NCBI GenBank assembly: GCA_037951165.1
Contig: JBBDHG010000014.1
Span: 9,421,001-9,485,000, forward strand
DNA length: 64,000 nucleotides
Origin: Lophius americanus
Lineage: Eukaryota; Chordata; Actinopteri; Lophiiformes; Lophiidae
Reading direction: 5' to 3'
Position 1 is the first letter of the stretch; each line of letters opens with the position of its first letter. Shown here one piece after another: positions 26,301-40,000 of this stretch. A model generated the notes under the pieces. That model worked only from the letters and a program-made list of their open reading frames with translations. It was not told the DNA's origin and ran no database searches. The translations under genes were made by a program, and so were the position numbers.

Positions 26301-29300
26301 GGGAGCTGTAATGTATTTCATACCATCCATCACAAGGGTGTGGAGGCCAGGAAACATTGCTTTAAGAGCACAGACAGGACACAGATGGAGACGCAAGACA
26401 TGGAGATATCCAGAGGTAGCAGAACTTTGGGATATTTTGTCAATCGCAGGAGAGCATAAAGGAAAAGCCTTAAAAATGGCCACACAAATAATGTATTAAA
26501 CAGGAAAAAGGTATATATCCATATGAAATGTGCTGGGGATTCTGTGGGGATTGAAATACAACATTTTGAAGAAACTCTCATTATAAGTTGGGCGTATCTT
26601 CTATGACTATGAATCAAATCATTTGTATTTATTCTAAACTCAATTAAAACAAAATTTGACTGGTATATATATAATATCTATAGTAAAAAAATTCCATATA
26701 GGAAAAATCAGTTTCATTGACCTTATATGCTTTTTATGCAAGGATATTTATATTTTACTTTTTTGCCACACTAAGCTCTTTTCACTTTATGCCTTTTGCA
26801 AAGTTTTGTACCACCAGAATGTTTCTTTCTGGAAGAGAATACTTGCACATCCGTTTTTGCAATGTATTATTTGCAATATCCTGTTCATAAAGCCCCTTTA
26901 TACTTCTCTTGTATAAATACAATAGTATTTGAGAACCACTTTTTTGTTTTTTCCATGCATTTCCTGATGCATTTGTCTTAAGACAAAACAAGATGAACGG
27001 GTGAATTGAGCAGCGGGTGTTATTTTTACCCTGACCGATGACCTCTCTGGGAAGCATGAAGCATCTTCTCTGCTCATTTACTTGCGAGATTGGTGATTAA
27101 GAATCTCCCAGCTCTTCAGCTTAGAGACTCAAATCCCACCCCGTACAGTATGGTCGTAATTAAATATGGAAAGCACAGTGGCAATCCAAAGCTTTGGAAC
27201 GGTCTGGCTAAATGAGAGAGGAAATAACAGAGAGGCAGCAAAGATTGGGGGTTGGGATGAAGCTACAGAGAGAGGAAGAGACACAAAGAGTAGTCTTGGT
27301 TTGTAAGAAAAAAAAAGGAAAAAAAAGACAGGGGCAAAAATTTTTAATGTAGCAGTTTACCAATGTAAGCTTATGGAAAAACAAATCAGGAAAAGTACTG
27401 TTCCCTTTGTTTTGACGGGAAAGAGGAGCACAACAGATGCTGTTCTTCCCCAAAGGCTGGGTTATAATTTGCCAGCCATGGGGTGGAGTGTACCAAAGGC
27501 TAAAATAATCTTAGTCCTCAACTATATCAACATGGTAACCACTAAATCTTTGATCATATGTGCAGAAGAGGATGTGTCCAATAAGAATAGTTTCACCACT
27601 GCTTTTGGAATCTTAGGGTCATGATTAGAAAGCCGTGGTTGGAATCTGTATATCATTTGGATCCCCACCCTTTCCTGCGAGTAGGGGCCCTGTGCTGCCA
27701 GCGCTGCTCTTTAAGTGTGTTGCCTGATTATCTTTCTCCCTGGCAGTTGAGCTCAGTCTGCTCAGCTGACAGACTAAGTGTTTTCAAAGATACATGAAAG
27801 AGCGTGGCCTTTCCTCTACACAGGCTGACCGATGCTTCCTTTAACCTACCCTCTGTCACCCTGGCACCCTCTCTCCTACTGTGGTTTCCATGTCGGCCTT
27901 CTTCATCGTTCATCCTCTCCTTTCACACATAGAGACACACAACGCTAACTCCCTTGTCTGCTGTCAGTCAGCGCTACCCTATCAAAAAAAAGGTTGGCCC
28001 CCATTTATTTGGAGATCATTAATCATCCCCTGTAGAACAGGAGGCCCCTTAATCCAGCCCCTCCTCCCCCTGGACTCACCAAGCAGGCCACAGAACTGCC
28101 CTCCACCCCTATCCCCCATGGTGTTATCAAGTTTCAGTGGTTGTAACTGTAGCACAATAAACAGAGGGGGAAGGAGAATGGGCTGGTGGGCCAGATATGG
28201 AGACAGAAAGAAAGACAAGAGAGGACCAAATCTAATTTCCTAAGTACACTTTATTGTTCCTTCAATTTAAATGATCCTTCTTGGGTTTCCAAAGCTGCAT
28301 CCATTTAGAGAATTGAATCTTGAATTTGCTGGAATACAGAAACTACCGACTGAAATAAGACCATTACCATGTTGCACACTAACAGTTAAGACCAAGCCAA
28401 ACAACAGTTCAAAGGTTAATCTAAAACATCACCTGCAATCCAACATTAAAACAGACAACCGTGCTCATAATAACCAGTGTTTTGTTGTAAACAAACCAGG
28501 TGCTGCCACTTTCCAGAAGTTGTGGGGTGTTAACTAAAGGAAAATGAGGCCATATCAAAGAGCCAGAGAATGTTCCTATTATACTGTGGTGTTTGTACAG
28601 AGGGCCCGCCTGTTACGAGGGCCAGTGTGAGGCTGACCGGGGGAGTAATATAATGCATACATGGATCCCCCAGAGCCCATTCATGGTGTAATTGGTGTGG
28701 ACAGAGCTCTCGGTCTCAGGGTTACAGTTAAGGAACTTCCTCTAATGACCTGCTGGGAGGCCAATCTTCCAACACCACAAATACTGCTTAAGATATCCAG
28801 CTAACCTGGAGGCAAAATTGTTTTTCTTCAAACTGGATTGAGGGCATATATCATTTGCTTTTGATGCATTTGATTAGATGATTCGCAAAATTGATCATTC
28901 TAATGTACAAACCCTGAAATATTACCAGCAGCCACAGTGAAGATTCATAGCAAAGTACAGAGCAAAGTCATTGCTACGCGGTTCAACTGTGAAGCTGCAG
29001 CTATATGAGGCGCCGTCATTATAGTCATTACCATCTGTCCTTCCTTCCCTCTTACATCTTCCTAATTTTCTATTCATACTCAATCTCACTGCAACTTAAT
29101 GACAGACAAGTCCGGCTTATTGCTATTAACAGGGCTAAATCTACTACGTAGGGATTTTCCCCTAAAATAACTCTGAAGAAGCGATAGCACACCATGTGGT
29201 CCCTCTTAAGCTGAATCTACACTTCCCATTAGGAGTGTCACACTGTGATAAATCTAGCCTCTGCTGACCACCACGTGTGGGGTTCTCTGGCTGTGGAAGA

Positions 29301-30977
29301 GCTAAAACACTTGTCTTTACTCCCTGTTAACCCCTCCCTTTTCAACTGGTGATTTCACTGAACAGGAGCTTCTCTCTCTCTCTGGCTCTGTCCATCACAG
29401 CCTGTAGCCATTAATCATCTCAAGTGGACAGCGCTGACAGGCAGTTGGCTGCATCACTCTTTTATTTTCGTTCTCTTTTTTCCCCCCTGTTACGCACAAC
29501 TGTAGTTCCCGCAGCTTTGCTTATTTCTCTCCTCAAATACCTCTTTGCAACCCAAACTCCAGCTACAAACCCCCCATCCAACATGAGAAAGTGGCCGGGT
29601 GTCAAACCAAAACAAACTTTCACCCATCTGTTTAATTGAAACCTTTGAGGTGGTTAATGGCGTCAAGCCAGCATCAAAGCTTTCCTCCAAGCTCCCAGTG
29701 GGGGTGAAACAGCAAAATCTGTAATGGATATGATGAACAACGATGATGGTGTTACCCATGAAGACTAATATCCTCCACCCACACACTTCCAACATGAGCA
29801 GCTCTGGTACATTTATATTAGATTTACATGTCAGGCAATCAGCTGATGATTCTATTTGGAATCAGTAACCAGAAGTTGAGCTGCTTCTTTACAATGACAA
29901 GCAAAGTACTGAATGGAAGTCGATGGTCAAAAAAAAAAAAGGCCCAGCAGTTGGAGCAGTCAGCAAAGAAATAGGAGCCTAGGAAATAAAGGTTGAGAGG
30001 GAGTTTGTATGTGTCTTCTGCCATTTCCGCAATGCAGCGCCTATCAATGGGCCCCTTTAAGCACAGACAGGATTTAGGACAGCTGCTAAAATTCCATACC
30101 ATTAGAACACACACACACACACACACACACTTTTTAAGCACAGAGGCAGGAAATGGGAATCCCTCGTAAGTTTTCCTTCCGCTGTTGCTTTCCTCTCAAG
30201 GCTTTGAGGCCCCTGTGTTGAGGTGGAAAAAGCACTTCACCATTTGTCTCTCTCCATCCACAGATTCAACTTCTCCTTCTTTACACTTCACAAATTGAGT
30301 TGGATTTTTGAGCAATCTCTTTATGAGGTCAGTGGAATGAAGTGGCTGCTATTTTCCCCATCATCAACAGCTGTTCACCCCCCTACTTCTTCCACATAGT
30401 GACATCAACTTAAAGAAGACTTTCAAGTACTCTTTTATTAAAAAGAATGCAATAAACTTGACTCCTTATCTACAGAGTGAAATGGAAGGAGGAGTAAATG
30501 CACGGTAATTAGAGGGTTCTATCGATAAGGGCATACCATGTTTTGTTCTTCATCTTATATAGTACCAGCAAACAGCAATCAGGGAAGGCAGCCAAGCAAT
30601 TTGTTCCCTGTGGTTAAGTCTCCAGTCTGAGAGACAGCAGAGTTCAGCCAAGTGCCTCTTGTCTAAAAGACGGTTTGCAAAAGTCATTCTAGATGACTGA
30701 AATTATACCGTACTCTCCTGTAAAATAGCTGCATCGAGTCTCTTAATGTCAATAGAAACGCCCCTGCCATAAACTGCACCCATATGTGAAACAACCTAAA
30801 GCCATAACTGTTCAATTTGGGGCTCTTTTGCTTGAGACATAAAAACGCAGATTTTCATCTCTTCTTTATATTCTTCTTCTTTTGCCTCACTTGATGCATG
30901 AGCACTCTGGTGACACCTATATATGTCACAACAGTTGTCACGGACTGACCCTTGTACTCGGTATATACAAATGGTTG

Positions 30978-31009
<32 letters not shown>

Positions 31010-34000
31010 CAACCATTTACGATGCCAACATATAACTGGTAAAAAAAGAAACGCCGGGGAGGATGGAGGGTAACTCAACTTCAATAGGTCAGAATACATA
31101 CATATAACACAACACTAACCAGCCTTGTTATTTCCACTGCAGTCCTTCAAAATGAGAGCTCTTAAAATACATTATTATTTCTGCTTTTTAAACTTTATAG
31201 ATATATTTTTTTTGAATCGGCCAAAATTGTTATCAAGCTGGTCAGACTTTATAAAAATCGATGACCTGCCAAGAAAATTGCAAATCTATTATCTGTATAT
31301 ACATATATACATACATATACACACACAAACCTGGACAAATACTTTATACTGTTTATACATGCATACTTATACATACTATATTGTATATGATCATACAAAA
31401 ATAATTTTCATTTAAATAAGAATATTTTTTAATTTTTAAGAAAATAAATATTCAATAGTTTTTCTGCCCTCGCTAAAGCAAATTTAGAGAAAATAAATTG
31501 ACGTGGCACAATTTTATCAGCCAGTTATCTGCTGTGAGGTGGAATTTTAGTGAATTTGATGGATTTCTCTGTCTGACCAGTGAGAGTAAAGGGTCAGCCA
31601 ACCACTCCCAGCGTCTGCCACTGGACAGAAATGCTAACAGGGCCCTGACAAATCCTGTCCCTGCCTCTCTCCTTGACTCGACTTAATTCATCACCCTCCA
31701 AACAAGACCTCTGGATGCTCACACCAGACCAGACAAGGTACTGCTCTGGTGAATGTGAATTTGACAACATATGCTTAAGTACATACACATGCATGTCGAT
31801 GCACATGGACCCATCCACACAAACACGATCATCATCCGTCACACTCTGACAAAACAAACTAAGCGTCATATGCACACTCGCACACACATCGCAACAACCA
31901 TAATTGCCTGTGACAAAACATAATGAAGTATGAACCACCCACACACATGCACACACACACACACACACCATCATCATCTCTCATCATAGCATGCCAAAAC
32001 AGAATATAAAGTATGCACCACTGTAATAACACTGCCATTCACCATGGGTGGTATTGTTCAAGCGATGTAACTTGCTTGGCAACGGATTTATCCGATTAAA
32101 GACTAATTGCATTAACTGCCTTGGTCAGAGAGGTCTTGTAGGCTGTGTCAAAGCAGCACGTGGTCATCTGAGCCTCCCTGTCTTTTGGCCAATAAGGACC
32201 ACTTCCAGATCCTCTTGGCTCTGATACAGACCTCACCTGCTGACCCCTTAAGGCCTTTACTCCAGGGATAGGAATTAGTAAAGGATTTCTTAGCCAGTGA
32301 GAGTTACAGCATGTTTTCTGAGTTTATCAGTGACATGGCACACTTGACAACTGTGCAGACGGACCCAATCAGAAAGAAATGGAAAAGGCTATTATATTAT
32401 TATGTAGCTTTGCTGAGTTTATGTTCTGTAGCAATTGTATAATTGTGTATAGTATGTATGAGTCATTTTACCTGTCGGACTACAATGAAATCAAGAGTTA
32501 TTTTAAAAAGAAATACTGTAGTAAACCCTACTCAGAGTATATTAACTTTAAGAAATGGGAGTTGTGTGACAATTCGCTCCAAGGTCACATTTTATCACTC
32601 CTGTCACTCATAATGCTAATGCATTTACACACACACATATATATATACATATATATATATATACATATACATACATATATATACATATATACATTTATAT
32701 AAATATACATACATATACATATATACACATATATATGTACATATACATACATACATACATACATATGTATACATCTGCTGTGAGGTGAGATAATAAGGCA
32801 TACATACATATGTATGCATGTATGCCTTATTATCTCACCCAAATCCCAATTTAACTGTATGCAATACTCCTGAATGTGACTCAGGAAAATATATGTTATA
32901 GAGAGCACAGATGATGAGGTATTTGCAGATGATGAGGTATTTGCTTCTCCAGATAAAATGTGGATATCTGGGGTTTTCTCTAACCTCTTTTCTGCATGAA
33001 TGTGAAGAGGTCATCCAAAAACTCCTTCCTTTTGGGGTCATTGTCCAGTTCATACAGCTAGAAGGAGAAAGCACATGCTTATTGGGGTCACACTGCACCA
33101 ATTTCACAGTTCCCCACCGGATGTTACCTTAAGTCTCTTGTAACTGGTACTGTGTATCACACTCAAGGCTCTTATTGTTTGTCCAAATCAGCGGGGTAAA
33201 TTTTCATATTAATTCCAAGGTTTAAAGGCAAAATCTTTCAAATACATAATTAACTTTATCTCTATTTATACCTTTAAATGAGAGAGGCATGAGAATAATT
33301 TCAGTAATTTTACTTCTTAGTATGATTTTTCTCATATGGCATGCATGCAAATTGATTCATAGCTTACCATTGGCTTTTATCTTAGTGCAAATTTGATCAA
33401 AAACAGTAAAGAAACATAAAGCAAAACTTCTATCAATCTGAATATTTAAAAAAGAAATGCTTTTTTGACAGTATCCACTATCAACACTGGATGAATTCAA
33501 GAAGTAATGGCGAGTTCCATTTTAGTTTCTCAATGACCAAACACACTGACGCCAGAGATCAGTCTCCGAAATGCTTACCTTAGCAAAGTCTCTGGAGGCC
33601 TCTCCTCTTCCTCTGCTACTGTCGGCTTCATCTGCCCAGCCTGCACTCCCATTCTACAACAGACAAGAGTGAAAACAAAGATAAGGTTGGTAAACAAACA
33701 GAAGGTTGTTATACATACCGTCACAGAGGTTCAAGTTTGTAATCGTCTCATTTAATCATCTACGTGCCACAATATTGAGAATTTCATAACTGTTCATTAC
33801 TAACATTATCTTTTTACATTTTACCTTTAATCATTTGATCATGTCCGTATACATACTTAGAAAGAAAAACACAATGTCATGCAACAATGTCCAGGCCGTG
33901 ATTGATGTTGATACATGACTCCATCACTAATGTACAAGCAAAAGAGTGGCATCCAAAGTTTTTTTTTTTTTAATATGTTTATTTTGTTTTATCCTGCAAA

Positions 34001-37000
34001 GACACCTTTTTGTTGACACTGATCAGAGGTCAAAAAGTTGATCAAGCTCCAGAAGCTTGGTAAACTTTAGATCAGTTTCTACTACCAACATTCTGAAATA
34101 CAAACTGTTGAAAAGTAATATATACTAAAACTCCAAGAGTGTATTTTTCCAGTTGTTTCAGGAGGAACCTCTGGAATTATTGTGCCTCTGAGCTCCCGTG
34201 TCCCCCTCCCCCTTCATCCTCAAACATCTCCATTTGACCTAAACCATCTTGCATCTGGGCCTGCCCTGCCCCCACCCATGTCTTCCGACCCAGCTGGATA
34301 CCAGGGCCCCCCATCCCTCAATCTTAACGCAGCTGTGACGGGTGGCCAAGTTCATGGAGTGTAGCTGGCTGTCAGGAGGGGCCAGGGGAGGGTGTGCTGG
34401 TCACTAGTCCTAGCGCGTGCACGCACTCGCACAAGCACCCACACACATACACGTGCAAAGACTGATCATGGCCGTGTGTATGTTTGTGAGTGCAGAGGGG
34501 GGCAATGGCCCCACAAGACGGGAAGAAAGGAAAATAGGGGCAGAAAAGGGTGCACGGTATGTGCAGACCAGGAATGTCTTCTAAAGACAAAACCTATAAA
34601 AGCATCAGGAATCAAAACAAGATCCGTTTGGAGGGGGACGTTAATAGCTGCAGCCCAGGGTCTAGTTTCAAACGGGAGCCCATTGGTCAGTGGCAATTAC
34701 AAGACCTGAAATGAGAGCCGACAGGGCAAAGGTTGTCAAGGCCCCTGAGAGCAAGTAATTTTCACCCTCTCCGTACATGTAACAGTTGTCAACATTCACA
34801 CTCCCTAAACAAATACTCATCAGTAGGACTGCAACTAAATATTGTTTGCAATATAATAAATAAGTAATAGTTTATCAACAAAATTGTGCAAAATGCTCTT
34901 CACAATTGTTCTTTCTGCACAACTAACCAACTGTTCTCAAGCGACCAATTTACGTTTAGATAGACTATTAAATTAATGCACTAATCAAACTCGTTCAAAT
35001 CAATTAATGTTGCAACAAAGTCCTCAAAAGAGTAACGTTACAGACACGCTTGAAATTAACACCAATAATCGATGGCAGATTAATTGACCAATATTCCCCT
35101 CCATAGATGCAGAAGAAAATTGATACTGAAGGAAATTAAAGATATTTTACTTTGTTAAAAGCTGGAAAACAATAGATTGAACATCCACCTAATAAATAAT
35201 AAGGCAATTTCGATATTTTATTTTCCTTCAGAGTCTGTACGTTCAGGTACTAAAATAAAAAAACACCTTCTTTCTTGTCAAAAACACATTTTGCGGTCAG
35301 CTTGTATTATCTATAGAATGTCATAATAGACAGTACTATACAGGAAGATGATAGTAAATGTACTGTACAGTACTTTTGTAGGAGTCTAGACCTTTGCACA
35401 CAATTTGACCATCTCTGTTATCCTTTAACCATTATAAATGATTATAACAGAAGATAATTCAGACGGCATCCATACATAATATCACATGCTCGCCTTTCTT
35501 GTATGAAAAACTTTGTATTCTTCACCTTTTATAAAAGCTGGTTGTTCTCTATTCAATGGCCCAGAGGTCAAGGCTATAATCTCACTGACAATAACTACAC
35601 ATGAAGCCATAAAGCTATAGCCTCATTCTGCTTGTTAGCACATGTATGTATATCCAGTGAACGACGCCGAATGAAAGTGTAGAACAGACTTATGGAGTAG
35701 AAGGAAGCTGAATGTCCAAATGTGGTTTGTTGGCTGGTTGTGTCACAGAAAAGACCCAACATTGCATTGTGATGTTCAAAAATACAGTACCACAGGGCTA
35801 TTTGTTACATCTGTGCTAATTATTTTTATAATCTTCAAAACAGAGGGATCTGTGGTCTTAAACAAGACAGCAACCCTTTATTTTACTCAAAAGTCATCTG
35901 CAGGGCAAACAGACTCTCAATCCTTTTTTTCTTTTCATAATAAAAGCCCTTGACATACAGGTTTATAATAAGTCACTGCTTATCATGATAGAATTCACTC
36001 AGACCATTTAAATAACATGTTCTTAAACATAATAGCTTACAATGTACCAATAAGTCAAAATCCAAACCACCTACCTAAATTTGCGCAAGACCCATTTCTG
36101 CTACCAAAATAGCCCTATGACTCACTGTGCATTCTGACAAATTTCCATCAGAACCAGCATCAACTTTTTTAGTAGTTTGTGCTTCAGTAGGTCTTCTGTG
36201 GAATCGAACAACGCAGGTTATCCTTCACTCCCCACATGCAGCAATGAACACTGGGTGACCATAACCCTGTCTCTGTGTTGCCGCTTGTCCTACCTACGGT
36301 ACTTAAGGTAGGACAAGCGCTAACACCACTTTGGCAATCACTTTGGTAGGAACTCCTACAGGTACATCTGGTAAAGGAGAAAAATAGAATGATTACATTA
36401 TCTTCCATGTGGTTTCACCCTATCTCACCAACAGCAAGGGATAATTTTATTATCAACTTTTTATTTTCCTGCAATATTGCAAAAAAAGTTAAGAGAATAC
36501 TAGAGATCACAAAAACTGCTTTACCATCTTGTCCGATATGGTTCAACACAGCTTTAAAAGGTGCAGGGAATACACATTTTAACCATTTATGGCAGAAACA
36601 TAATACCAAAAGAAAATCACAGATAGTAGAAAATGGGGTATTGATTTCTTTTAAAGAGATAAGAAAGAGAATTGATTTAAATCCAAACTTATTCTTACAA
36701 TATGCCCATTCAAAATCTATATTCTCAAAATATTCCAAACAAGTTGTTATTATGATTAAGAAAAACATAAAAATTGCAGATCTTTAGCCTTACGAAGAGG
36801 CCCTGTCTCAGGTCTATATAAGATGATGATTCATTCCTTTTCAAATCCCCATTTTCAGACTCGGACCCATGTGGGAGCAGCATGAGGGTATTAAATACCT
36901 CGACAGAGTGGTAGCTAATATAGAGAGACTCTGCAATAATCTCCAAATCAGTCCAAAATAGAGTTATACACTTGAAGATTCTTCATCGTGCTTAGATCCC

Positions 37001-40000
37001 TCCCTCTTAAATTAAAAAGATAGACTCAAGTTTTGCTGATCTATGTTGGCATGGTTATGGACTAGTAGGGACGTTGATTCACATGTTGTGACACTGCCCT
37101 GCTGTAAATTGTATTTTGGACGGAAGTGTTTCGCTGCATTTCGAGATTACTTGAATCTGTATGTGGAAAAACTTCTTTTTTTTAAACTTTGGTATGGACT
37201 GCAGATCTGCTGTTCTGGAGATTCTCTAGCCCCGATTGTTAGACATCAAAAGTTTGAACATGTTAAAGTCACTCAGATCCTTACATTTTCCCATTTTTCC
37301 TGCTTCTGAAATATCAACTTCAAGGACATCAACCTTTCTTAACTCCAAATTGTTTACATTAATTATGGTTCAGAACCCAATATTTTTGTGGCTTGTATTT
37401 TTGTGAATAGGTTATTTAGTTGGCTCACAGTAAGAAAATCTTGTGTGTATTTTTGATTTGCTATTGTTTCCCATCCTCCTCAACCACATAGCATTGTGTT
37501 TAAAAGTAGGCGATTTTAAGAGGCGGCACATTTTAAATCTGCAGTGGTGTTATTTCCTCTGCCCTTAACAAATAATGGTGACGGCATAGTTTGAAAGGGA
37601 TGTGGCTTTTCGGTTTTGGAGAGGTTTAAATGTTATACAAGGCTGGATCTGGGGCCCTTTGCTGTTGGCCACTGAAATTGGCCTGGCTTACAATAATGTG
37701 CAATTTGACTCCTATGGAAAGAATATATGTTATTATCAGTACCGATGTTTGTTTAACATTGGTACTGTACATAGTTTAATGAACCCTCAGGATCCTTACT
37801 TACACATATAAGTCTACCTTCATTTACACATATTTTGCAGTCTAAAAGAAGCCTCTAATAATCTGAATGTGGCGAGAGAGGACATGCAGTTGGTTGGTGC
37901 GACAAAGACTAGGTGGGTTTACATGACAGCCTAATTCCGATTAGATTCAGAAGAGACGTCTAATCGGAGAGAAAATGTTGCATGTAAACACCCCTTTCAG
38001 AACGGAAAGAATCTTTCCGAATTATATTTAATTCCCTTGCAAGGAGATAGTCAAAATCTTTCGGAAAGCCGGTCGCTGCATGTCAACGCTGTATCGGAAA
38101 GCTTTCTGTTTGAGTTGTATCTGCATATGCGTAGCGTCGTGACGTAATGCTCCGCTTCGTTTTTTTCAGCGCTGCAATGCATTTCAAATACAGCGACTTC
38201 CAAACAGTACCGGTCTGCATCGGAGAGTGATATTTTAACATTTTTGGACTGTTACATTGGTGAAAAGTCACTTCTTTGTCATATTCTTCTTCTGGGCGTT
38301 TGTTTGCGATCGGCACCGAGCTCACCGAAGCATTATCGCCACCTTATGAACGGGATTGTGGATCGTCTGCACATGTGTGAAAGCGTTTCCAATTAGGTGA
38401 GGGGATGCATGTAAACACCGGGTTGGAAAAGATCACAAGTCATGTAAACAGGCGACTGACATTGATATTAGGAAAGGTTTAATTAGGAAAGGAGAAAAGT
38501 GTCCCATGTAAACCCACCAAATGATGAAGAGGACAGGGAAAGATGGAAACAGATGATCCACTGGGACACCCCCTAAAGGGAACTGCCCAAAACAGAAGAT
38601 CTTTGACAAGTGGTCATTAATAATGCCATCTGGTTGCTCTATGCTGCTATGATACATGGCTCTATATGGAGAATTAAACTGGTCCTTAGTGACCCCAAAT
38701 GGTAAGAAAGTTCATGCCCTGATGAGCATCAATTGTTGTGATTATTATCTCCTCCTCCAATATCTCAGAGGACAAGATTTGTAAAATTTGCTGCAAATAT
38801 AGAAGTAAAAAATGCTAGTGCCCCATTTCCTTCAAACTATTTATCTCTCCACCACATCACTGAATTGACTAAGACTTGGACATTCATTAGCTGTAGTTCC
38901 CTTCAGATGATTGGTTATGTACATGAGGTGTGTTTGTATTTTTTATAACTCTGGATAGACTTCATATGTAACTGAAGGAACAGTCTGTGTGGGTCACTAC
39001 GGGCCCAGGATTGATGAGATGAACATAAATATGTCTACAAACAAACCATATGCTGACTACAGACACACACACACCTCCCTGAGGAACACTCTGCATTGTT
39101 TGAAGCCAAGGGTCAAGGTATTGAAATCCACCTGGAGCTAGGAACAAACACTATCAAGATGGTGTCACACTTAAGTATCTTTCTCCAGCTTGTCCTTTGT
39201 AGTAATTATATGACACGTTGCATTTCAACCTTTAAAATGGTTACATTTTTCTTAAATGTGTAAATAAATGTCACAAACTATCTCCAAGTCACTGCAGTTA
39301 CACTGCCCAAAGTCCACAAGCAAGTCTGATATGATGCTTTAATATGCTGGTGTTTGTAGATAGAAGTGGGAGATGAAGACACAATGGTATCAACGTAGCC
39401 TAAGAGTTGAAAATACTGTAATGACTTTCTTGCGATCAATATGGATGACAACGTGCAACAAGTTTTGAAGTTACATAATTAAATATTGCCATGTTGGTTC
39501 TACTTAACTTAATTGTTTAACTACAGCAATAATTAGATGTTTTAATACTGTGATTGAGACATATGTTACAATTCTGCATCCAACAATCATATGCTCTCCA
39601 GCAGAACACATGACTACCACATCATCACATTGTCTGAACCAAGAGAGCTTTGTTGCCGAGGCCAAGCTGAGGTTGAATGGCTGTTATAATGACAGTTACA
39701 AATCGTGGTGGGGTTCCAAAATATGATTTTATACACTGCGGGAAATATGCCACCACAGAGGCTTTCCCTTAGTGTCCCAACGGGGCCAATTGTACTTAAA
39801 ATAAGGATTGAACTTTTGCATGATCTTGCAAATACAGCTGCCTCTTTTGAGACATGGGGAGAAGGACCACCACTGGATGACATATAGAAATAAAGATTCC
39901 TGAGGTATTACTCTGCAGTGGTTGTTAAAGAGTAATGCAGTGCAGAGTAATGCAGTTATCCTCCTCCATGGAGGATAGTGAAATCATCGAGAGCAGGAGG

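Larger units (their letters stand above)
13086..32984 (-). other. arid3b: arid3b intron 3 (19.9 kb)
   Basis: Separates the first helix of the ARID from its core. It holds two copies of the AGGTGGG-ended transposon (18117-18618, 21026-21588), a diverged tandem array (about 23010-23800), a SINE (24655-24911) with a hAT-like end (24917-24989), several microsatellites and long hairpins. The remaining DNA has no recognised gene. Some blocks (13841-14110, 16321-16560, 28561-28800, 32041-32330) are less AT-rich and complex, and may be regulatory. Confidence 0.75.

Noticed and set aside
26134..26499. 121-codon plus-strand frame and its antisense partner
   Set aside because: No recognisable motif, no flanking splice pattern that joins to other exons, and open frames on both strands as expected by chance.
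32585..32908. 107-codon frame rich in Tyr, Met, Ile and Cys
   Set aside because: Produced by the ATACAT/TATA low-complexity tract.
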